A stretch of DNA of 6,653 nt from a bacterium (GTDB lineage Bacteria > Latescibacterota > UBA2968), in contig JAPUJS010000063.1 in assembly GCA_027296045.1 (NCBI GenBank), positions 1 through 6,653 on the forward strand. The letters run 5' to 3'. A model generated the notes under the pieces. The model was not told the origin of the DNA and made no database searches. It was given only the letters and a program-made list of their open reading frames with translations. How positions within the stretch are numbered: position 1 is the stretch's first letter; each line of letters opens with the position of its first letter. Positions 1 through 5,672 of this stretch are shown piece by piece. The translations under genes were made by a program, and so were the position numbers.

Positions 1-420
1 TCGAGTGGCGGGCGAGTCAGCAGGGCAGAAAGGCGAAAGATGCACACAGGTAGGCAAGATTTGGACACCGGCGCATTTGGCGTTTTCACAAGTTGTTGAT
101 AATACACCGCCTTGGTGCAAAGGTGCCTACTTCAAGCAGACGGAGGGACACTGTTTTTAGATGAAATTGGAGACGCTCCGGGTTCGTTACAGGCCAAGAT
201 GCTCCGTGTGCTGGATCGCGGAGAATTCTGCCGTATCGGTGGACGGACGCTGGTGCGGACAGATGTGCGGGTGATTGCTGCGACCCATATCGATCTGGAA
301 TCCCTGGTGGATGCAGAAATGTGGTGCTACTTGCGGTGGGTGGCAATCGAGGGAGAGCCTGCGAATTGCTTGGCATCACGCGGCCGACATTGCGTCGAAA
401 AATGCGTCGATAGGAGATGA
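1..420 (+). pseudogene. Remnant of a sigma-54-dependent transcriptional activator (AAA+ domain)
   Basis: The best-preserved part, read in the frame of base 112, runs from about 136 to 309. It shows the Walker B block ADGGTLFLDEIGD, then SLQAKMLRVLDRGEF, then the sensor I block VRVIAATHIDLE, all typical of NtrC-family activators that drive RNA polymerase-sigma54. Upstream in the same frame two stops (TGA TAA) lie at 97-102, just after a GAF resembling part of the GAFTGA loop. Downstream of about 310 the FREDLYYRL region is degraded. Similarity to the PPLRxRxxDI segment seems to continue in another frame (ESLRIA...ADIA, about 350-400), which implies a frameshift. The frame closes at 418-420. 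The receiver or sensor part, a clean Walker A, the rest of the AAA+ domain and the Fis-type DNA-binding end are all missing from the window. I infer a dead gene fragment. A sequencing error is possible but would not explain the missing C-terminus. Confidence 0.72.
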
Positions 421-449
421 AAGATGTAGAAAAGCAAGCAATTCTGTCT

Positions 450-478
450 TGACTTCCTGAAAGGCAAAGCCCATAATA
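450..478 (+). promoter_or_regulatory. Sigma-70-type promoter for the thrC operon
   Basis: TTGACT at 450-455 (5 of 6 matches to the -35 consensus) and CATAAT at 473-478 (5 of 6 matches to the -10 consensus) are separated by exactly 17 bases. Transcription would start near 485, leaving a leader of about 35 bases before the thrC start. It lies directly after the activator remnant and before thrC, where a promoter is expected. No attenuator-like leader peptide rich in Thr or Ile codons was seen in this short leader. Confidence 0.68.
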
Positions 479-519
479 GGGCGACACGCTAGTAGAAAAA
501 CGACCTTTGAGGAGGGGGC

Positions 520-1692
520 ATGGGTTTTCTGATTGATCTGGTTTGCACCAAAAGTGGAAAGACGTATTCAAAGGATGAACTTTGGAATCTGAGTGAAGAA
601 GGGGCGCCCCTATTTGCCAGATATGATCTGGAGCAAGTAACTCAGGCGTTAAAAAAAGAAGATCTTGCTACGCGGATGCCGACTATGTGGCGATATGTCG
701 AGGTTTTACCAGTAGAAGATCCGAAGTTCCAAGTCAGTTTGGGAGAGGGGTTCACGCCCCTTTTGCAGGCAGCCACACTCGGCAAAAAGCTGGGGATTCC
801 CAGACTTTTTGTCAAAGATGAAGGGGGGAATCCCACCGGCTCTTTTAAAGCACGAGGGATGTCTGTCGCCATTTCCAAAGCAATGGAGTTAGGGGCAAAG
901 GCGATTGCGATTCCTTCTGCTGGGAATGCCGGAGGTGCGGCTGCCGCATATGCTGCTCGGGCAGGATTACCCGCTTATGTTTTTATGCCCAAGGATGTGC
1001 CCCGAGCAAATTATGTGGAATGTCAGGTTTTGGGGGCACACGTCGAGTTGGTGGATGGTTTGATCTCGGACTGCGGTCGGGTCGTTGCAGAACGAAAAGA
1101 AGCCGAAGGCTGGTTTGATATTTCTACCCTGAAAGAGCCTTATCGTGTCGAAGGAAAGAAGACAATGGGGTATGAACTGGCCGAACAATTTGACTGGTCG
1201 TTGCCCGAAGTGGTGATTTACCCGACCGGGGGGGGGACGGGTTTAATTGGCATGTGGAAGGCCTTTGATGAAATGGAGCAGATGGGGTGGATCGGATCAG
1301 AACGCCCTCGTATGGTCTCGGTTCAAGCAGAAGGTTGTGCGCCGATTGTGCGTGCCTTTGAGGCAGGAGAGGAATCGGCAACGCCCTGGGAGGGGGCCCA
1401 AACGGTTGCGGCCGGATTGCGGGTGCCTGCGGCAGTGGGTGATTTCTTGATGTTGCGTGCCATCCGGGAAAGCAAGGGGTGTGCGATCGCCGTTTCCGAC
1501 GAGGAACTGATGGCCTGCACGTCGGAATTAGGATCGGCTGTGGGAATATTTGCAGCACCGGAAGGGGCTGCGACCCTGGCGGGTCTAAAACGCTTGGTTG
1601 AACAGGGGTGGGTGTCGGAAACAGATCGGGTGGTACTGTTTAATACCGGTACAGGACTGAAATACATAGATCTATTCTCGGAGAGGGAATGA
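520..1692 (+). CDS. thrC: Threonine synthase
   Basis: This 390-residue enzyme would convert O-phosphohomoserine to threonine and phosphate in the cytosol, using pyridoxal phosphate (PLP), as the last step of threonine synthesis. The sequence shows the fold-type II PLP signature NPTGSFKARGM, with Lys110 as the likely Schiff-base lysine. It also has the SAGNAGGA loop at 133-140, the phosphate-binding PTGGGTGLIG around 235-244 and a C-terminal NTGTGLKY at 375-382. The start is set by AGGAGG at 510-515, four bases before ATG. Many members of this longer class begin with a small four-cysteine zinc ribbon before a YDLE motif. Here the corresponding stretch (residues 5-38, ending RYDLE) keeps only Cys9, so it probably binds no zinc. 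The gene follows a clear promoter and its stop overlaps the next gene by ATGA. A related PLP lyase such as cysteate synthase is possible but less likely. Confidence 0.92.
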   Translation: MGFLIDLVCTKSGKTYSKDELWNLSEEGAPLFARYDLEQVTQALKKEDLATRMPTMWRYVEVLPVEDPKFQVSLGEGFTPLLQAATLGKKLGIPRLFVKDEGGNPTGSFKARGMSVAISKAMELGAKAIAIPSAGNAGGAAAAYAARAGLPAYVFMPKDVPRANYVECQVLGAHVELVDGLISDCGRVVAERKEAEGWFDISTLKEPYRVEGKKTMGYELAEQFDWSLPEVVIYPTGGGTGLIGMWKAFDEMEQMGWIGSERPRMVSVQAEGCAPIVRAFEAGEESATPWEGAQTVAAGLRVPAAVGDFLMLRAIRESKGCAIAVSDEELMACTSELGSAVGIFAAPEGAATLAGLKRLVEQGWVSETDRVVLFNTGTGLKYIDLFSERE

Positions 1693-3353
1693 ACCTGGAT
1701 GATCTGGGTCGTCCCCTGGCCCTTGTGTTGTCTTATTTGTCCGTTCAAGCCCGAAGCCGTTTGCTTCAGGTTTTGCCTGGGGTTTTGCGTGGTGGGGTCG
1801 AAGAGCAACTGGCCCATTTAGAGGATCTTTCACGGGACCAGATGGGGTTTGTGGAGCAGGTTTTGCAAACAGATCTGGAAGCCATCTTTGAGTCGGAAAC
1901 CGAAACCCGCACGTGGGCAGAAGCCTCGCCCTTGCGGGTTTCGGATCTTTTGGCCCTGGTGTTCCGGCAGGGCACATCCCCGCAAGCAGCGGGTATTTTG
2001 CTTGGCCTGCCGCCTCTTCTTCAAGGGGAGATTCTACACAAGATCGCAGCCCAAAACTGGGAGGTGCTAGAGCGACGACTGGGGCGGGGCGAATTGGCAT
2101 TTTTGAAGACATTGGAAAGTGCCTGGGAACGGCCGGTCCGGATGGCGGATCCTGTATTTGTGGCAGACCTGCTGCGTCATATCCCTGCACCGGGTGCTAT
2201 TCGCCGATTGCTCACCGAACTGTATGATCTGGATCCGGATTCCACAGGGGTCGTGCAAGACCTGCTGTATGGATTTAACGACCTGGTGCAACTCACCGAT
2301 CGAGAATTGCAGTCTGTGCTTACGGGTGTGGACCATTGGGATCTTGTCCTGGCTTTACGCCCGGCTCCCCTGGGGGTTCGGCGAAAAGTAGAGGCAAATA
2401 TTTCGGAGCGCCGTGCCGCAATCCTGGCAGAGGATGAAGGGGCTTTGGAGGAGGTGGACGATGAACAGGTTCGGATGGTCCAGCATCAGATTGTGGAGCG
2501 GGCGAGATCCTTGTACGAATCGGGAAGGGTGTTGACATATTTTGGCTCGATTGCATTTGTAGAGACATCGGATATCCCCGAAACACAACCAGAACCGCCT
2601 ACGGGACAATCGTCTGAGCCGCTGGAAGCAAGAGAAAAACCCACCTCTTCCCGGCGATATCTTCTGGGTGCGGCGGTGGGCGGCGGGTGTTTGGTGGTGG
2701 CTGTGATGGCCATGATCTGGTTTATGGAGGGACGATCCAGACGGACTTCCTCCAGGGTTCGTTCTGCAGGCTTGGCGGATGTGGCAAATGAAGCGGTTGT
2801 GGAGAAACCGTTTGAAGGCAAAAAAGGTTTCCGAGGGGGCACAAAGGCGGCTCTTGTAGAAGGACGGGCACTTTTGATGAGTGGGAAAGGGGTCCAATTT
2901 GTAGAGGCCAAATCTGTCAGATCTGGCGATCAGGTCCAAACCGAAGCCAATAGTCGGGCGGCGATACGTCTTCAGGGCGATGTAGGACAGATTCAGATGG
3001 AGGCCAATTCCTCGCTTCAGGTTGGCGAAGCAGGGCAGGAGAGCAACGGGTCTCCCCAATTGCATCTACGGGTTGGAAACATCTGGGTACGTGTTTTGGA
3101 CCCTGCATTGGAGGTGACTTCGCCTATTGCCAGCATGACCGCTTCGGAAGGGACACTTTACCATTTACGCATTACGCTGGATGCGACGACGACCCTTGCG
3201 GTTCACGAAGGAACTGTCTGGCTCAGATCGAAGGTAGAGGGAGAAGAGCAATTTTTGGTGATTGGAGAGGGGGAACAGGTCGAAATTGAGCCTTCTGGAG
3301 GCATTACACAGGGTGTCCATGGCCAGAAATCGGGATGGTTAAACCTCTTTTAA
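1689..3353 (+). CDS. FliG-like / transmembrane / FecR-domain fusion protein
   Basis: This 554-residue protein has an unusual architecture. Residues 1-70 resemble the FliG middle domain (LALVLSYL..., then LPGVL, then a helix ending VEQVL). Residues 80-145 look like a second, more diverged helical repeat of that kind. Residues 150-285 closely match the FliG C-terminal domain, with FNDLVQLTDRELQ, GVDHWDLVLAL, the NISERRAAIL helix and a final segment ending in IVERARSLYESGRVL. A Pro/Glu-rich linker (about 292-320) leads to one membrane helix at 324-346. Residues 385-536 form a FecR-type beta domain, with SGDQVQTEANSRAAIRL, EVTSPIASMTASEGTLY and AVHEGTVWL as hallmarks. With no signal peptide and one membrane helix, the FliG-like part should be cytosolic and the FecR part periplasmic. 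Basic residues flank both sides of the helix, so topology is inferred, not certain. FliG forms the flagellar rotor switch ring and FecR domains relay envelope signals; the function of the fusion is unknown. The start overlaps the thrC stop (ATGA), with GGAG at 1680-1683 as its ribosome binding site. Confidence 0.87.
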   Translation: MNLDDLGRPLALVLSYLSVQARSRLLQVLPGVLRGGVEEQLAHLEDLSRDQMGFVEQVLQTDLEAIFESETETRTWAEASPLRVSDLLALVFRQGTSPQAAGILLGLPPLLQGEILHKIAAQNWEVLERRLGRGELAFLKTLESAWERPVRMADPVFVADLLRHIPAPGAIRRLLTELYDLDPDSTGVVQDLLYGFNDLVQLTDRELQSVLTGVDHWDLVLALRPAPLGVRRKVEANISERRAAILAEDEGALEEVDDEQVRMVQHQIVERARSLYESGRVLTYFGSIAFVETSDIPETQPEPPTGQSSEPLEAREKPTSSRRYLLGAAVGGGCLVVAVMAMIWFMEGRSRRTSSRVRSAGLADVANEAVVEKPFEGKKGFRGGTKAALVEGRALLMSGKGVQFVEAKSVRSGDQVQTEANSRAAIRLQGDVGQIQMEANSSLQVGEAGQESNGSPQLHLRVGNIWVRVLDPALEVTSPIASMTASEGTLYHLRITLDATTTLAVHEGTVWLRSKVEGEEQFLVIGEGEQVEIEPSGGITQGVHGQKSGWLNLF

Positions 3354-3410
3354 GTTTTAGCGGAACCCTTGAACACTGTAGATGGAACAGGTTTCTGCCG
3401 ATGTTTGAAA

Positions 3411-3417
3411 AAGGAGG
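3411..3417 (+). promoter_or_regulatory. Strong ribosome binding site deciding the start at 3425
   Basis: AAGGAGG sits seven bases before the ATG at 3425. The in-frame ATG at 3335 lies inside the end of the preceding gene, has no comparable site and would add 30 hydrophilic residues ahead of the signal peptide. The start at 3425 is therefore preferred. Confidence 0.8.
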
Positions 3418-3424
3418 TATCGAT

Positions 3425-3838
3425 ATGTTGCACATTCGAAAGTTGGTTTTGGTCCTGGGCGTGTTGCTCTTGTGTGTCCAGGAAGTGGGCGGGGCCAGAG
3501 AGGTGGTATTTGGGCTGGATTCGGTCACGATCACCGGGGTGTTCGATCCCAACGCCTGGTCACAGCGCCTGTTGCTGGTTTCGGGCAGCCTGAAGTTAAC
3601 GGGGGGATATCCTCAGGGAAATGTCTGGGAAACGGTTACGTTTGTGCCGCAACGGCCCGCAGCACCCCGTTCGGATCACGGGATTTTTCGGGCGGGTGGA
3701 AATCGGATTCAATTTTATTCTTTTCTGACGTTTTCTACATTTTATGGCACGGTGACCAATAATGGCGAAAAGATTGTGATCGAACGGTTTAATAACGCAG
3801 GACAAAAGCAGATGGAGGTCTGGACTTTTGAGCGTTAG
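3425..3838 (+). CDS. Small exported protein of unknown family
   Basis: The product has 137 residues. It opens with a classical Sec signal peptide: a short basic start (MLHIRK), a hydrophobic core (LVLVLGVLLLCV) and a likely cleavage after VGGA, around residue 23. The mature part of about 114 residues has alternating polar and hydrophobic stretches rich in Thr, Val, Phe and Gly, such as SVTITGVF, IQFYSFLTFSTFYGTV and KIVIERF, and ends in MEVWTFER. This suggests an all-beta, perhaps small-barrel fold. No catalytic motif was recognised. There is no lipobox: the only cysteine, in the hydrophobic core, is not in a lipoprotein context. The gene lies 71 bases after the FliG-like/FecR gene in the same direction with no terminator between, so it is probably co-transcribed. 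A periplasmic partner or ligand of the FecR domain is a possible role, by inference from position only. Confidence 0.78.
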   Translation: MLHIRKLVLVLGVLLLCVQEVGGAREVVFGLDSVTITGVFDPNAWSQRLLLVSGSLKLTGGYPQGNVWETVTFVPQRPAAPRSDHGIFRAGGNRIQFYSFLTFSTFYGTVTNNGEKIVIERFNNAGQKQMEVWTFER

Positions 3839-3855
3839 CAGAAGGTGGCTTGAGC

Positions 3856-3869
3856 ACAAAGATCTTTGT
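3856..3869. promoter_or_regulatory. 14-base perfect palindrome, possible operator over a weak promoter
   Basis: ACAAAGATCTTTGT is a perfect palindrome in the 78-base gap before the last plus-strand gene. TTGAGC lies just before it (3850-3855) and TATTAT just after (3871-3876), which could be weak -35 and -10 elements with a 15-base spacer. The palindrome would fill that spacer, a common place for a repressor or activator site. It is a poor intrinsic terminator because its stem is short and AT-rich and no clean T-run follows. Confidence 0.35.
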
Positions 3870-3901
3870 ATATTATTTAAAACCGGAATGTCACCTGATG
3901 G

Positions 3902-3916
3902 AGGAGAATTGCTCCT
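3902..3916 (+). promoter_or_regulatory. Inverted repeat covering the ribosome binding site of the next gene
   Basis: AGGAG (3902-3906), a five-base loop AATTG, and CTCCT (3912-3916) form a perfect inverted repeat immediately before the ATG at 3917. The left arm is the Shine-Dalgarno site itself (GGAGGAG, 3900-3906), so the hairpin in mRNA would hide it. The spacing from the site to ATG is ten bases, somewhat long; folding of the hairpin could also change that effective spacing. A five-base-pair stem is weak and could be chance. Confidence 0.35.
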
Positions 3917-4306
3917 ATGATTAAACAGCAGATCGGTTCCTACCAGAGTTTTGTCCTTGAGCCTGATGATATGGTGGTGGTCATGGGAAACCTGGAGGCG
4001 CACAGGGAATTCCTGCAATCGTTCGGGTTTGAAGAACACCCTGAAACCAAAGAGTTTGTGGGGAAGGGCGCCTATTTGTATGCTATGTCTCCGGAGGATT
4101 ATTTTCAACGGTTTGGCAAAGGGACGGTCGAGAAACCCGATTTGACCGCTCAGGCAACCGATGGGAATGCTTTCTATCAGATTGACGGATTGCCTCTGGC
4201 CGAACAAGGCACAGATGGGCAGGACAAAATTGTTAAGATCTATGCCCTGGATTTTGAAACCCGAACGTTTATTGAAGAGGGCGTGGCGAAGTTCAGGGTA
4301 GGATAG
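3917..4306 (+). CDS. Small acidic cytosolic protein of unknown family
   Basis: The product has 129 residues, with no signal peptide, no membrane helix and no cysteine. It is clearly acidic, with about 22 Asp/Glu against about 12 Lys/Arg. The N-terminal half carries a beta-like stretch (MVVVMG) and a helix-like stretch (LEAHREFLQSFGF). The C-terminal half includes DKIVKIYALDF and TRTFIEEGVAKFRV, which read as paired strands. I do not recognise a family or active site. The codon use and composition look like those of the neighbours, and the Shine-Dalgarno site GGAGGAG precedes the ATG, so it is likely a real gene. It is the last gene before the intrinsic terminator. It may be the tail of the thrC operon, an independently controlled gene read from the weak promoter around 3850-3876, or both. 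Confidence 0.74.
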   Translation: MIKQQIGSYQSFVLEPDDMVVVMGNLEAHREFLQSFGFEEHPETKEFVGKGAYLYAMSPEDYFQRFGKGTVEKPDLTAQATDGNAFYQIDGLPLAEQGTDGQDKIVKIYALDFETRTFIEEGVAKFRVG

Positions 4307-4332
4307 ATGGGCACATCTGAATGGAGAGAAAA

Positions 4333-4357
4333 GGCACCCGTGTGGGTGCCTTTTTTT
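4333..4357. terminator. Intrinsic terminator between convergent operons
   Basis: GGCACCC (4333-4339), loop GTGT, and GGGTGCC (4344-4350) form a perfect seven-base-pair GC-rich stem, followed by seven T at 4351-4357. It lies 26 bases after the stop of the small acidic protein gene and should end plus-strand transcription. On the minus strand the same hairpin follows the hpnE stop codon directly and is followed by four T, so it could work in both directions, less well on that side. Confidence 0.92.
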
Positions 4358-5672
4358 ATGTTTGGAAGAGGCGCATGGCGTGGTCTGCGGCCGAATATCC
4401 GCTTCTTACGGCTCCCTCAATTGTGGACGGCAATCCTGTATTGGTCCAGTCTCCGGCCAAAAAAAGGTTTGGGTGATCGGTTTGCACGTCCGGGGCGGGC
4501 GTGCCGACTGGCAATGAAAAAGTTGCTCTTTTCTCCCGGATCACGCGGGCATGGAGCAATTCAACATTCTGGGCCTTGGGCAGAGTGGCACGAAGGTCTT
4601 TCAACGCAAGATCGATCAGTTCTGTATCTGAAAAATGCATCAAATGCCTGGCCGCACTTGCCACCAGGACAAGGTGGCAGGCCTGATTTTGATCGCGGGA
4701 CAATCTCGGTTTGTTAAAAATCCACTCCATATCTGTGCCCAGGAGTCCCAGAAAGGGGAGATCCAGAATGGAGGAGTTCAGCCAGAGGTTGATGGAGAGA
4801 ATCGGGGAGGGTGTGTAGTGGGAAAGGGTGGTGAGCAGATCCGGAAAGGGATGATTGGCCAGCAAGCGGGCAAGAGCAGGCGGCGGGATTGTACAGATGC
4901 AGGCGTTGGCCTGTACGGATTCGTCTGGTTTGATGTGCAGCCGAAGCGTGTTATCGGGTGAAAATACCAATCCGTTTACCGTTGCCCCTGTGCGTACAGA
5001 TCCGCTGTGCTTTTCGATGAATCGTTGGGCATGGTGGGTATATAGCGTACTGAGGCCTACCTGAGCATAGCCCATTCGGGCCCCATTGGGGGGGCCAAAG
5101 AAAGCTTCTCGTAGCACGGCAATCAGGTGATGTGCAGGTGCATTTTGGGGGTATTCATTTAAGACGGCAATACAAAGGGGATCCCAAAACGCCTGCCGAA
5201 TCTGAGGGGACTGATAACACTGGTTCAGCCAGGTCTCGACGGTCAGCGGTTGAGCCGGGGGGGTCTTCAGGTGGGGCTTGATGTGCCGGAGACGGAGGAG
5301 GTCGGCCGTGGTGATTGCCTGAAATCGGAGAAAGCCCAGCAAAAGATGGAAAGGAGAAGGGAGGGAGGGAAAGGCCAGGCGCGAAAGACCGTCTTGCGGG
5401 TGCGAAAAATCGATTTGGAAACGATCTTGAAAATGGAGTCGGTCGGCCGTGCCAATGCGTTGAAGAAAGTCGATTGTGCTGTGATAACACCCCATGAAAA
5501 GGTGCTGGCCGTTGTCCACTGTGTCCCCCGTTGTGCGATCTGTAAAGGAGTATGCCCGACCACCGAGGTGTTTTCGTCCTTCCAGAAGGGTGACGCGGAC
5601 CCCCTTTTCGGCCAATCGAACAGCAGCAGAGAGGCCGGCAAATCCGCCCCCGATAATGGCAACATGCTTCAT
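4356..5672 (-). CDS. hpnE: Hydroxysqualene dehydroxylase (squalene-associated FAD-dependent amine-oxidase fold)
   Basis: This 438-residue flavoprotein would reduce hydroxysqualene to squalene, the last step of the HpnCDE route. The sequence opens with the FAD dinucleotide-binding motif GGGFAGL (residues 8-14) and Glu31 at the end of the second strand. It continues with HLGGRAYSF and the family stretch VDNGQHLFMGCY around 52-63. Near the C-terminus is the flavin-contacting block LFLAGDWTNTGLPSTIEGA (about 403-421). Length and motif order match HpnE rather than carotenoid desaturases, and the neighbours hpnD and hpnC support this. The ATG at 5672 is chosen because it overlaps the hpnD stop as ATGA and begins right at the first beta-strand (MKHVAIIGGG). 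A TTG ten codons upstream is possible but unneeded. The stop codon overlaps the T-run of the terminator. Confidence 0.93.
   Translation of the reverse strand: MKHVAIIGGGFAGLSAAVRLAEKGVRVTLLEGRKHLGGRAYSFTDRTTGDTVDNGQHLFMGCYHSTIDFLQRIGTADRLHFQDRFQIDFSHPQDGLSRLAFPSLPSPFHLLLGFLRFQAITTADLLRLRHIKPHLKTPPAQPLTVETWLNQCYQSPQIRQAFWDPLCIAVLNEYPQNAPAHHLIAVLREAFFGPPNGARMGYAQVGLSTLYTHHAQRFIEKHSGSVRTGATVNGLVFSPDNTLRLHIKPDESVQANACICTIPPPALARLLANHPFPDLLTTLSHYTPSPILSINLWLNSSILDLPFLGLLGTDMEWIFNKPRLSRDQNQACHLVLVASAARHLMHFSDTELIDLALKDLRATLPKAQNVELLHARVIREKRATFSLPVGTPAPDVQTDHPNLFLAGDWTNTGLPSTIEGAVRSGYSAADHAMRLFQT

Noticed and set aside
86..571. 161-codon minus-strand open frame across the activator remnant and thrC start
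   Set aside because: It runs antisense to the legible Walker B and sensor I segments and across the thrC promoter, with no protein features of its own.
2355..3065. 236-codon open frame on the minus strand opposite the FliG/FecR gene
   Set aside because: The coding signal is on the plus strand, where FliG-like, membrane and FecR segments run continuously. The antisense peptide has no recognisable features.
1689..3353. Classical FecR regulator of iron-transport signalling
   Set aside because: There is no FecI-type sigma factor or TonB-dependent receptor nearby, and the cytosolic half is FliG-like instead of a short anti-sigma region.
3335..3424. Upstream start for the exported protein
   Set aside because: It would put 30 extra residues before the signal peptide and lacks a ribosome binding site, whereas AAGGAGG serves the ATG at 3425.
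4307..4717. 136-codon open frame on the plus strand just after the acidic protein gene
   Set aside because: It would read straight through the terminator hairpin and then antisense to hpnE.
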